A program made the translations under genes and the position numbers. The notes below the pieces were generated by a model, which saw only the letters and a program-made list of their open reading frames with translations, made no database searches and had not been told where the DNA came from. Shown here one piece after another: positions 23,940 to 31,102 of a stretch of DNA of 34,994 bases (positions are counted from its first letter, which is position 1; each line of letters begins with the position of its first letter). Source of the stretch: Clostridia bacterium (GTDB lineage Bacteria > Bacillota > Clostridia > Christensenellales > Borkfalkiaceae); NCBI GenBank assembly GCA_017626135.1, contig JAGAJI010000011.1, positions 1 to 34,994 of the forward strand, in the 5' to 3' direction.

Positions 23940-24230
23940 TTATTTGCTCTTCTTGGTTTTGGTCTTGGAAGGGCTGAGCTTGCTGCTCTTTTCCATAGCA
24001 CCTGCCTTTACGAGCAAGTTCTTAACCGTTTCGGTGGGCTGAACGCCTTTTGCGAGCCATTCTTTTGCCTTTTCTACGTCGATGTCGTAGCCAACGGGCT
24101 TGCTTGCAGGGCTGTAGTGACCAACGCAGTCAATGTATTCGCCCGTAGCAGCCTTTCTGCTGTCAACGACTACCACACGGTAGATAGGGTTCTTCTTGTC
24201 GCCCATTCTGAAAAGTCTCATTTTAACCAT
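23940..24230 (-). CDS. rpsP: 30S ribosomal protein S16
   Basis: S16 stabilises the lower body of the small subunit. The start VKMRLFRMGDKKNPIYRVVVVDSR and GEYIDCVGHYSP are diagnostic. The 96 residues include a Lys/Ser-rich tail (SKLSPSKTKTKKSK) longer than the minimal family. A GGAGG site precedes the ATG. A small ACGGC-GAAA-GCCGT hairpin lies in the leader (24278-24291). First gene of the rpsP-khpA(-rimM) group; ffh is upstream but separated by the inverted-repeat element. Confidence 0.96.
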   Translation of the reverse strand: MVKMRLFRMGDKKNPIYRVVVVDSRKAATGEYIDCVGHYSPASKPVGYDIDVEKAKEWLAKGVQPTETVKNLLVKAGAMEKSSKLSPSKTKTKKSK

Positions 24231-24304
24231 AATAATACCTCCAAAGTATCTTAAAATATTTTTTTCTTGTTTATTTCACGGCTTTCGCCGTTTTTATCTT
24301 TTGT

Positions 24305-24744
24305 AAGGTGATACCGCATAATGTCATCAAGCGAGAAGCGTAGACGATTTTGAGAAAGAAACAGGCGGTTTTCCGTAGCAATAGCTAATCCTATTGCAAG
24401 GGGAACCAACGCATTTATTTCCAAAAGCGTTAAGCAGACAAGAACAATACGAACTTGATTTTTCGCGGCTGATTTTGTGTAATCTTGCGTTGAAAGCCTC
24501 GTTCATACCCCTGTATGAACTACGTTTTCGCCTTATCTTTCCCTAAAATCAGCTCGCGATAAAATTGCTTTGCACCGCAAGGGGTGTTTTTTCGAGCAGA
24601 TTTTGGCAAAGATGGGCGCAGTCGTATTTGACATACTACAAGAACATATTTGTCGGAAGACGCCGAAAAGGTACCCCTTGCGGCAGGTTCGTATTGTTCT
24701 TGCCTGCTTATTATCGCGCCGATGTTATTGTGCGGTATTGCCTT
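24305..24744. mobile_element. MITE-like element with inverted terminal and internal repeats
   Basis: The 516-base gap between ffh and rpsP. The ends AAGGTGATACCGCATAATGT (24305 on) and, on the other strand, AAGGCAATACCGCACAATAA (24744 back) match at 19 of 24 positions over the 24-base ends. Inside, a 26-base sequence (AAGCAGRCAAGAACAATACG onward) occurs inverted at 24432-24457 and 24684-24709 with two differences. The centre can fold: CGCGGCTGATTTT near 24463-24476 pairs with AAAATCAGCTCGCG at 24545-24558, closed by GTTCATAC-CCCT-GTATGAAC (24501-24520). No ORF of its own is evident. Its right end touches the ffh stop. A non-autonomous transposable element is the best reading; a large structured RNA is the alternative. 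Confidence 0.5.
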
Positions 24745-24746
24745 TT

Positions 24747-26066
24747 TTAAAAAGGCATTCTGAACTTGCCTTTGCCGCCTTTGAGCTGTTTCATCAGCAT
24801 TTTCGTCTGTTCAAACTGTTTCAAAAGCTGGTTGATTTCCTGCACCGTCGTGCCCGAGCCTGCCGCGATACGGCGTTTTCTCTTGCTGTCGATGATCGAC
24901 GGGTTGTCGCGCTCCTGCTTCGTCATGGAAAGAATGATTGCCTTCGTGCGCTCGATCCTCTTCTCGTCCACGTCCCCTTCGTTCACTTTGAGCTTACCTG
25001 CCCCCGGGAGCATCGCGAGCATCGCAGACGCGCCGCCCATTTTCTTCATCATATTGAACTGTTCCAAATAGTCGTTGAGGGTGAAAGAATTTGCGAGCAT
25101 CTTCTGTTGCATCTTCTTCGCGTCCTCTTCGGTGATCGCCTGTTGCGCCTTTTCAATCAGAGACAGCACGTCCCCCATGCCGAGGATTCTCGACGCCATA
25201 CGGTCGGGATAGAAAGGTTCGAGATCGCCGAGCTTTTCCCCTACGCCGATGAATTTGATGGGTTTGCCCGTCACCGCTTTGATGGAAAGGCAAGCGCCGC
25301 CGCGCGTGTCGCCGTCGAGCTTGGTAAGAATTACCCCCGTCACGTCCAGACGGGCGTTGAAGGTCTCCGCTACGTTCACCGCTTCCTGACCCGTCATCGC
25401 GTCGACGACGAGCAACGTCTCGGTGACTTCCACTTCCCTTTTGATATTTTCGAGCTCTTGCATCAGCGTATCGTCGATTTGCAGACGACCTGCCGTATCC
25501 AAAATCACCGTGTCGTAACTCATCGAACGGGCGTAGTCAATCGCCTGTTTTGCCGTCTTGACGGGGCTTTGCGTGCCCCTTTCAAACACTTCCACCTGCG
25601 CATTCTTCCCCACCACTTGCAGCTGTGTGATCGCCGCCGGGCGGTAGATATCCCCCGCCACGAGCAAGGGGCGTTTGCCCTGTTTTTTCAGCAACAAGGC
25701 GAGCTTGCCGCAGAGGGTCGTTTTCCCCGCGCCCTGCAAACCGCACATCATGATGACGGTGGGGAGCTTGGGCGACACTTCCAGCTTGGAATTTTTAGAG
25801 CCCATCAATGCGATGAGTTCCTCGTTGACGATTTTAATGACCTGTTGCGCAGGGTTGAGGGAGGATAAAATTTCCTGTCCGACCGCCTTTTCCGATACGT
25901 CCGCAATGAACTGCTTGGCAACTTTGAGGTTGACGTCCGCTTCGAGCAAAGCCACGCGCACTTCGCGCATCGCCGTGCGAATCTCCAACTCCGTCAACTT
26001 CCCCTTTTTGGTCAGTTTTGAAAATATATGATTTAATCTTTCCGATAACGATCCGAATAAAGCCAT
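24747..26066 (-). CDS. ffh: Signal recognition particle protein Ffh
   Basis: The SRP54 GTPase that binds signal sequences and targets ribosomes to FtsY and SecYEG. The 439-residue product has the N domain (about 1-90), G domain with GLQGAGKTTLCGKLA near 107, DTAGRLQ, TKLDGDTRGG and the closing GVGEKLGDLEPF, then the methionine-rich M domain (MQQKMLANSFTLNDYLEQF, MLAMLPGAGK, SMTKQERDNP, RRIAAGSGTTVQEIN). It ends in KFRMPF. The ATG directly follows the ylxM stop. A palindrome TGCCTTTT-TAA-AAAAGGCA overlaps its stop codon at the border with the inverted-repeat element. Confidence 0.97.
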   Translation of the reverse strand: MALFGSLSERLNHIFSKLTKKGKLTELEIRTAMREVRVALLEADVNLKVAKQFIADVSEKAVGQEILSSLNPAQQVIKIVNEELIALMGSKNSKLEVSPKLPTVIMMCGLQGAGKTTLCGKLALLLKKQGKRPLLVAGDIYRPAAITQLQVVGKNAQVEVFERGTQSPVKTAKQAIDYARSMSYDTVILDTAGRLQIDDTLMQELENIKREVEVTETLLVVDAMTGQEAVNVAETFNARLDVTGVILTKLDGDTRGGACLSIKAVTGKPIKFIGVGEKLGDLEPFYPDRMASRILGMGDVLSLIEKAQQAITEEDAKKMQQKMLANSFTLNDYLEQFNMMKKMGGASAMLAMLPGAGKLKVNEGDVDEKRIERTKAIILSMTKQERDNPSIIDSKRKRRIAAGSGTTVQEINQLLKQFEQTKMLMKQLKGGKGKFRMPF

Positions 26067-26501
26067 TTACTTCTCCTCATTCTCTCGAAACGTCCTGCCG
26101 ACGATCGTATTCTCTCCGTCTGACGAAACGATCTCTCCGCCGTATTCTTCGATGACGCCGTGGAGCGCTCCTTCCAGTTCTTGAAGCTCCGAAGAAATTT
26201 CAGGACGACTCTCGCGCATGGAAGAAATCCAACGGTTGACGGTCGTCATATACGCGGAATATTCTTCGTCCGCTTGGGTGAGCGCCCTGTCAAAACCGAG
26301 CTTTTCCTCGTAGCCTTCCAACTGCTTTCTGCATTTTTGCAAACAGTCGGAAACGCTTTGACGGGACACGCCCTTCTGCTCGGCAATTTCACCAAACGAC
26401 AGGTCGTAATTGAAATACAGGTCGGTAATTTCCCGTTGCGTGGGGGTCAAAAGGGGGGAATACAAATCCCACAGCCGAAGAAAATGCAAATCGTCCTTCA
26501 T
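26067..26501 (-). CDS. ylxM: YlxM family DNA-binding/SRP-associated protein
   Basis: A helix-turn-helix protein encoded just before ffh in most Firmicutes and thought to modulate the SRP pathway. The 144-residue product has the sigma-like HTH region LLTPTQREITDLYFNYDLSF and GEIAEQKGVSRQSVSDCLQK (about 18-57). The C-terminal part (about 75-144) is longer than in the usual 110-residue family and is acidic and predicted helical. The frame opens 20 codons earlier, but the ATG at 26501 follows AGGAGGG. Its stop is immediately followed by the ffh ATG with no gap. Confidence 0.93.
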   Translation of the reverse strand: MKDDLHFLRLWDLYSPLLTPTQREITDLYFNYDLSFGEIAEQKGVSRQSVSDCLQKCRKQLEGYEEKLGFDRALTQADEEYSAYMTTVNRWISSMRESRPEISSELQELEGALHGVIEEYGGEIVSSDGENTIVGRTFRENEEK

Positions 26502-26532
26502 CTTTTGCCCTCCTGCCCGTTTTCCGTAGACC

Positions 26533-26561
26533 ATTATACACGAAAAAAAGAAAGGTGTCAA
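26533..26561 (-). promoter_or_regulatory. Consensus promoter for ylxM-ffh
   Basis: Minus strand: TTGACA (26556-26561), 17-base spacer, TATAAT (26533-26538): exact consensus. The -35 lies inside the 3' arm of the terminator of the preceding gene. Confidence 0.85.
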
Positions 26562-26592
26562 GCATTTTTACTTGACACCTGAAATTTTTTTT
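26553..26592 (-). terminator. Terminator of the O-antigen-ligase-like gene, overlapping the ylxM promoter
   Basis: AGGTGTCAAG / CTTGACACCT, a 10-bp stem with an 8-base A/T loop; T-rich sequence follows on the minus strand (TTCTTTTTTTC) and on the plus strand. Confidence 0.85.
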
Positions 26593-26599
26593 GCGAATT

Positions 26600-28183
26600 T
26601 TATCCATTTTTCTCTTCGCTATCCTGCGGCGTTTCTTCCGTCTGCGTTTGCGCAACTTCCGTCGCTTCTTTCAAGCCTGCCGTTTCCGAAGTTTCCAAGG
26701 CTCCCACGCACTCTGCCGAACCCGATTCCGCCGCCTCCACCACGGCAACCGTCTGCACGGGCTCTGCCTCGCTCCGCCAGTTGATTTCGAGGAACAAAAG
26801 AAGGGCGGAATAGGTAAATCCGGGGCCGAAGTTGAATAGATGACAGTCCAAAAGGCTGGTCAAAAGCAACCCTGCGATGCACAATCCGATGAAATATTTT
26901 TCCACGTTTCTCTTGCGGAATACCATGAGCAACGTTTCCACGCGATGATAGCAATAGGAAAGGAATCCCACCGCGCCGACGCTGGCAATCAGTTGCACGG
27001 CGGTGTTGTGATAGCGCGCAGGCAAAAACTCCCCGACCGAGTTGTCTCCCCAACGGAATGCGCCGCACTCGTAGAACCCGTTTCCGAATACGGGCGCTTC
27101 CCAAAACTGATCGAGCCCGCCAAAATAGATATCGAACCGCCCGGAATCGTTCATACCGCGGTCAATGACGGACCAGAACATCTTGGCAATCAAATCCCAA
27201 CAAAGGATACAACCGATCCCTACGATCACGAAAATAATTCCCTGCGTGATGAGGAGAGAAAGTCTGCGTTTCGCTTTCCAAAGGGTAACGAGGACGCAAA
27301 GTCCGTATACACAGGTTCCGAACAGCATACCGCCGCGGCTCTGAATAAAGAGAATCACGGCGTAGAAGAAATTGCCGATGAGTAAATACACCCAGTTGTA
27401 CGATTTCTTTACCGTTGCAAAATAGAAGGGGGCGGGAATACACATGATCATGGCGCCTGCCACGTTGTTATAGATGCCCCAACCGGTGTATAAGTTGTCT
27501 CTGCTGAATTCTTCGCCCTTGATAAATACCGTTTCAAAAAAGTTCTTTTGCTGTAACATGCCGACCACTTCTACCGTGAGAAGGAACCCCATCACCATCA
27601 TCAGATAGGCAAAATACCCCTTATCCACTTTCTTGAAATCGACGGTGTAGTAGAAATAGAAGTAGGAGAAAGAGAGTGCCGCAATTTCGGTTAACCCGAA
27701 AAAGGCGGTCTTCCATTGATAGTACTCCGTAAAAAGTCCGCCGAGCATATAGGACGCGCCAAGCACGATAAATCCGATGGCGAGCATGGGGAATTTTCTG
27801 CGTTCCTTATGCACGATAATATCAAATACCAAACGCGCGAGCGCAAACGTCGCCACGATCCCGATCACCACCTGAAGATTGACGCTCCCCATCGGCTGCC
27901 AAAAAATGGAAGTTTGACCGTAGTTGAGGGGATTATTCACCTTTGAAAAGGTAAAGTAAGCGCCGCAGGCGACGGGCATCGCGCAAAGCATATCCTCTGC
28001 AAACAACGCCGCCAACGCCACAAACGCCGCAAGCGTATACAGCATAGGAATTTCCCATGAAAAAAGGTTGGAAAGAAGAATACAGGCAGCAATAAAAATA
28101 GCGCTGTATTTACTCTCCAACCCGCGTTTTAAGTATTTGACGATGAAATTGTCGCCCAACTTTGGGAAAAGTTTCACTAACAT
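26600..28183 (-). CDS. O-antigen ligase/Wzy-like polysaccharide membrane protein
   Basis: A 527-residue polytopic protein with about 12 helices and a Wzy_C/O-antigen-ligase pattern: a helix with QSRGGMLFG (the conserved SRGG), then GRFDIYFGGLDQFWEAPVFG, NGFYECG, and the large external loop ending in ARYHNTAVQLIASVGAVGFL with the conserved R-x-x-HN. In Gram-positive bacteria such proteins polymerise or ligate capsule or exopolysaccharide units. No glycosyltransferases are nearby, so the partner pathway is unknown. The C-terminus (about 455-527) is an Ala/Glu/Thr-rich acidic cytoplasmic tail (EAEPVQTVAVVEAAESG ... EETPQDSEEKNG), unusual for the family. The ATG at 28183 has no ribosome site and lies 9 bases after a -10 box, suggesting leaderless mRNA. 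Confidence 0.8.
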   Translation of the reverse strand: MLVKLFPKLGDNFIVKYLKRGLESKYSAIFIAACILLSNLFSWEIPMLYTLAAFVALAALFAEDMLCAMPVACGAYFTFSKVNNPLNYGQTSIFWQPMGSVNLQVVIGIVATFALARLVFDIIVHKERRKFPMLAIGFIVLGASYMLGGLFTEYYQWKTAFFGLTEIAALSFSYFYFYYTVDFKKVDKGYFAYLMMVMGFLLTVEVVGMLQQKNFFETVFIKGEEFSRDNLYTGWGIYNNVAGAMIMCIPAPFYFATVKKSYNWVYLLIGNFFYAVILFIQSRGGMLFGTCVYGLCVLVTLWKAKRRLSLLITQGIIFVIVGIGCILCWDLIAKMFWSVIDRGMNDSGRFDIYFGGLDQFWEAPVFGNGFYECGAFRWGDNSVGEFLPARYHNTAVQLIASVGAVGFLSYCYHRVETLLMVFRKRNVEKYFIGLCIAGLLLTSLLDCHLFNFGPGFTYSALLLFLEINWRSEAEPVQTVAVVEAAESGSAECVGALETSETAGLKEATEVAQTQTEETPQDSEEKNG

Positions 28184-28192
28184 AGTACTATT

Positions 28193-28221
28193 ATTATAGC
28201 ACGCTTCGATACGTTTTGCAA
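28193..28221 (-). promoter_or_regulatory. Promoter of the O-antigen-ligase-like gene
   Basis: Minus strand: TTGCAA (28216-28221), 17-base spacer, TATAAT (28193-28198), with only 9 bases to the ATG. Confidence 0.65.
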
Positions 28222-28303
28222 AGCTTTTTCGCTATATTCGCGAAATTCGTCGAAAAAAACTCAAAATATACGTAAATATACGCAAAATATGCATAATGAA
28301 GAC

Positions 28304-28341
28304 AAAAAAAGAAAGTCCGAAGGGAGAATTTTCGGACTTTC
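28304..28341 (-). terminator. Second terminator downstream of grpE
   Basis: Minus strand: GAAAGTCCGAA / TTCGGACTTTC, an 11-bp stem with a 9-base loop, followed by seven T. It lies 38 bases beyond the first grpE terminator. Confidence 0.85.
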
Positions 28342-28378
28342 GACGTATTTTATGGTTTTGCGGTTTCTGCGTTCGCGT

Positions 28379-28406
28379 AAAAAATCCGCTCCCGTAAAAG
28401 GAGCGG
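28379..28406 (-). terminator. First terminator downstream of grpE
   Basis: Minus strand: CCGCTCC / GGAGCGG with a 7-base loop, then A and six T, 7 bases after the grpE stop. Confidence 0.85.
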
Positions 28407-28413
28407 AAAAGGG

Positions 28414-28941
28414 TTATTGCGTCACGATGACCTGTGCGTAACGAAGGACTTTGTCCCCCTTCTTATACCCCTTGACGTAGGCCTGCTTGACGATGCCGCT
28501 CTCCTCGCCTTCTGCGGCGGGAACTGCCATAATCGCTTCCATGGTATCGGCGTTGAAGGGCTGTCCGACGGGGTCGACCTCTTCCACGCCCTCCCCTTCG
28601 AGCACTTTTTTGAAAGCGGCAAGCACCATCTGCAAGCCTTGTTTGGTGTTCTCATCCGCGCAGGATTGCAGGGCACGCTCGAGATTATCCCCGACGGGAA
28701 ACAACGACGCAATGACGTCGTTTCTGCCTTCCTGATAGCGCTGCGCCGCTTGATTTTGGGTACGGCGGCGGTAGTTTTCATACTCCGCAGTCACGGCGTA
28801 CCACTTGCGTTTGTTCTCTTCCGCTTCCGCAAGCGCCTTTTCGAGCTCTTCCTGCTTTTTATTTACTTTTTCTTTCTTTTTGGATTTTTCTTCCTTGACG
28901 GGCGTTTCCGTCCCGTTCTCTTTCAATTCTTCGTTTTCCAC
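28414..28941 (-). CDS. grpE: GrpE, nucleotide exchange factor of DnaK
   Basis: Releases ADP from DnaK. The 175-residue product has a charged N-terminal tail (KEEKSKKKEKVNKKQEELEK), a long coiled coil (about 25-75, KWYAVTAEYENYRRRTQNQA) and the beta-domain with FNADTMEAIMAVPA and VKGYKKGDKVLRYAQVIV. Length is normal. A GTG at 28941 is the start, with a GAGGTGA site. Most Firmicutes keep grpE in an hrcA-grpE-dnaK-dnaJ operon; here it stands alone with its own promoter and two terminators. No CIRCE repeat is present; tandem direct repeats lie at the promoter instead. Confidence 0.95.
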   Translation of the reverse strand: MENEELKENGTETPVKEEKSKKKEKVNKKQEELEKALAEAEENKRKWYAVTAEYENYRRRTQNQAAQRYQEGRNDVIASLFPVGDNLERALQSCADENTKQGLQMVLAAFKKVLEGEGVEEVDPVGQPFNADTMEAIMAVPAAEGEESGIVKQAYVKGYKKGDKVLRYAQVIVTQ

Positions 28942-28960
28942 GTCTTCACCTCACGAGAGT

Positions 28961-29000
28961 CGTTCTATCGTTTATAGAGTTGTTCTATCGTTTATATATA
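28961..29000. repeat. Two 20-bp direct repeats at the grpE promoter
   Basis: GTTCTATCGTTTATA is repeated at 28962-28976 and 28982-28996, exactly 20 bp apart; the second copy overlaps the -10. Candidate binding site for an unknown heat-shock or stress regulator, or a recent tandem duplication. Confidence 0.6.
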
Positions 29001-29021
29001 ACGCAGTTTTCGCGTTTTCAA
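28993..29021 (-). promoter_or_regulatory. Probable promoter of grpE
   Basis: Minus strand: TTGAAA (29016-29021), 17-base spacer, TATATA (28993-28998). Confidence 0.5.
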
Positions 29022-29046
29022 ACAGGGATTTAGGCAAATCGAAGGC

Positions 29047-29358
29047 TCAAATCTCTAAATGCGCGAATTTCTCCCGACGGGAATAGCGATAGAAAATCGC
29101 CTTTCTGCCGATGACCGCAACGGGCACCGCTTCCAAAAGCTCCGCCACGTTTTCCGCAAGATTCCGCACGTCCTCGTCCACCGTATCCAAAATGCTGACT
29201 TTGATAATTTCGTGCGCGTCAAGCGCATCCGAAAGAGTCTTCAAAAGATTGTCGGTAATTCCGCCCTTGCCGATTTGGGTAACGGGGGACAAATTCGAGG
29301 CGATCGCCTTCAATTTGCTTCTTTGTTTGCTGGTGATATTTTCGTTCGTAATGATCAT
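29047..29358 (-). CDS. yhbY: YhbY, CRM-domain ribosome assembly protein
   Basis: A small RNA-binding protein of the CRS1-YhbY family that associates with the pre-50S subunit. The 103-residue product starts MIITNENITSKQRSKLKAIA and has the family motif QIGKGGITDNLLKTLSDALD (about 31-50, GxxG-type GKGG) and the closing GRKAIFYRYSR. The ATG at 29358 follows AAGGA; the frame runs 12 lysine-rich codons further upstream, which is less likely as start. It is downstream of obgE in the same direction, as in many Firmicutes. Confidence 0.93.
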   Translation of the reverse strand: MIITNENITSKQRSKLKAIASNLSPVTQIGKGGITDNLLKTLSDALDAHEIIKVSILDTVDEDVRNLAENVAELLEAVPVAVIGRKAIFYRYSRREKFAHLEI

Positions 29359-29425
29359 ATTTTTTTCCTTCTTTTTCTTATTCAACGCATACATGGGTAT
29401 GCCGTACGCTCTTTTATCGAGCCGT

Positions 29426-29542
29426 TCAATTCAGCCAACCCGAGCCTTCCGCCACGATTTTATAACCGGGCTCGTAAATCACGGTGCCGTTCCTTTTCAC
29501 GATGACGATCTTCGCGTTCAACCCCTTCCATCCTTTTTCCAT
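29426..29542 (-). CDS. Small ORF between obgE and yhbY (38 residues)
   Basis: An unrecognised small protein. The frame starts MEKGWKGLNAKIVIVKRN and ends KIVAEGSGWLN; charged, with alternating hydrophobics (AKIVIVKRNGTVIYEPGYKI) that suggest a small beta-hairpin. It begins with an ATG preceded by AAGGA at normal spacing, lies 33 bases after obgE and 67 before yhbY, and is on the same strand, so it is likely transcribed with them. Short length means chance cannot be excluded, but position, ribosome site and composition favour a gene. Confidence 0.55.
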   Translation of the reverse strand: MEKGWKGLNAKIVIVKRNGTVIYEPGYKIVAEGSGWLN

Positions 29543-29575
29543 TCGTAAGTTCCTTTTATCTTATCCTACGCCGTT

Positions 29576-30856
29576 TTAAGGAACGAAGTCGAATTCCACG
29601 TCGCCGATGGAGACGGTGTCCCCTTCCTGACAGCCCATCTTCGTCAACGCCTTGATGACGCCGCGCAGGCGCAACACTTTTTGAAAATAGAGCATGGAAT
29701 CGGGGTTGTTCAGCACGACGTTGCGGCAGAGCATATCGACCAAGCCCCCGACGACCACGTATACGCCTTCCTCGTCCTTGAAGATCTCGAAACTCAAATC
29801 GTCGTTCGCTTTATATTCAAATTCTTCCTCGATGGGCGTGGGTTCGACGGGAGGGAGGGTAGAAAGCACGTCGAAAATCCCCTCGATGAGCTCCCTCGTG
29901 CCCTCGCCCGAAATCGCCGTGATGGGGAAGATTTTATACTTTCTGCCGTACTTTTTCCTGAACGCTTTGAGGTTGTCCTCCGCCCCGTACACGTCGCACT
30001 TGTTGCAGACGATAATCTGCGGACGGCTCGCGAGCTCTTCGCTGAACTCTTGGAGCTCGGCGTTGATTTTTTGGAAGTCCTCGATAGGGTCGCGACCCTC
30101 GCAACCGGAAATATCGACGACGTGACAGAGCATTCTCGTGCGCTCGATATGGCGCAGGAAATCGTGCCCAAGGCCCGCGCCCTGCGCCGCGCCTTCGATG
30201 AGGCCGGGAATATCCGCCGCCACGAAGGATTTTTCATAATACCGCACCACGCCGAGGTTGGGGGAAAGGGTGGTGAAGTGGTAATTTGCAATTTTAGGTC
30301 GAGCCGCGGAGATCTTGCTCAACAGCGTGCTCTTGCCCACGTTGGGAAAGCCCACGAACCCCACGTCCGCGATGACTTTGAGTTCCAGAATGACGGAGTG
30401 TTGCTTGACTTTCTCCCCTTTCTGCGCAAAGTTGGGCGCATGGCGACGCGCCGTCGTAAAGCGCACGTTGCCCTTACCGCCGTTGCCGCCGCGCGCCACG
30501 AGCACGGCTTGTCCGTCCTCGAACACGTCGCAGATGAGCCTGCCCGTCTCCTCGTCCCGCACCAAAGTTCCCAAAGGCACTTTGATATAGATATCCTCGC
30601 CGCTCTTGCCGAAGCATTTGTTCGTGCCACCTATCTCTCCGTTCTCCGCAAAATAGCGGGACTGGAAGCGGAAGGGGAAGAGGTCGTTCATATCCTTATC
30701 GCCGACGAAATAGACGTTGCCGCCCCTGCCGCCGTCGCCGCCGTCGGGGCCGCAGGCAGGCTTGCCCTTGAACGCCTTGAAGGAGTTCATGCCGTCGCCG
30801 CCGTCGCCGGCTTTGATGAGTATTCGTACTTTATCGGTAAATTCACCCGTTGCCAT
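29576..30856 (-). CDS. obgE: ObgE/CgtA, ribosome-associated GTPase
   Basis: An essential GTPase in 50S assembly and stress/sporulation control. The 426-residue product has the glycine-rich Obg domain (about 1-158: FTDKVRILIKAGDGGDGMNS, GPDGGDGGRGGNVYF), G domain with GFPNVGKSTLL (about 168), DIPGLIEGAAQGAGLGHDFL, the NKCD specificity motif, and a C-terminal OCT domain (about 345-426). FKAFKGKPACGPDGG is typical of clostridial members. rpmA, often upstream, is not here. An AAGGG-like site precedes the ATG. Confidence 0.97.
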   Translation of the reverse strand: MATGEFTDKVRILIKAGDGGDGMNSFKAFKGKPACGPDGGDGGRGGNVYFVGDKDMNDLFPFRFQSRYFAENGEIGGTNKCFGKSGEDIYIKVPLGTLVRDEETGRLICDVFEDGQAVLVARGGNGGKGNVRFTTARRHAPNFAQKGEKVKQHSVILELKVIADVGFVGFPNVGKSTLLSKISAARPKIANYHFTTLSPNLGVVRYYEKSFVAADIPGLIEGAAQGAGLGHDFLRHIERTRMLCHVVDISGCEGRDPIEDFQKINAELQEFSEELASRPQIIVCNKCDVYGAEDNLKAFRKKYGRKYKIFPITAISGEGTRELIEGIFDVLSTLPPVEPTPIEEEFEYKANDDLSFEIFKDEEGVYVVVGGLVDMLCRNVVLNNPDSMLYFQKVLRLRGVIKALTKMGCQEGDTVSIGDVEFDFVP

Positions 30857-30889
30857 AATTTTTTCCCTTATAGATCGTATTTCTTTACA

Positions 30890-30918
30890 AGTATAACAAA
30901 TTCTGCAAAAAAAATCAA
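30890..30918 (-). promoter_or_regulatory. Promoter of obgE
   Basis: Minus strand: TTGATT (30913-30918), 17-base T-rich spacer, TATACT (30890-30895). Confidence 0.55.
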
Positions 30919-31015
30919 TAAATTATGCACGGATAGACGAAGAATTTATAAAGGTTCTGCATCGACGGGAAAGAACGCGCCGCACCGTTGAAACGACTAT
31001 TGAGAAACGCTTGCG

Positions 31016-31054
31016 CCCTGCCGCCCGTTTGCCGACGGCAAACGGGCGGCAGGG
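31016..31054. promoter_or_regulatory. 18-bp perfect hairpin upstream of spmA
   Basis: CCCTGCCGCCCGTTTGCC and its exact complement flank the three-base loop GAC. No T run follows on either strand within 10 bases. It shares the three-base-loop design with the dispersed repeats. It may insulate spmA from the divergent obgE region. Confidence 0.6.
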
Positions 31055-31102
31055 AATTTCGCTCTTTGTCATTTTCAAGCTCTGACAAGCATATAGTATG
31101 CC

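Noticed and set aside
24305..24744. Considered as SRP RNA (4.5S) next to ffh
   Set aside because: It lacks the conserved GNRA/asymmetric-loop apical domain, and the inverted-end organisation does not fit.
24570..25868. Long plus-strand open frame opposite ffh
   Set aside because: It is antisense to a clear ffh gene, and the protein (His/Arg/Leu-rich) has the composition of a codon shadow.
28961..29000. Considered as a CIRCE element before grpE
   Set aside because: CIRCE is an inverted repeat TTAGCACTC-N9-GAGTGCTAA; this is a direct repeat of different sequence.
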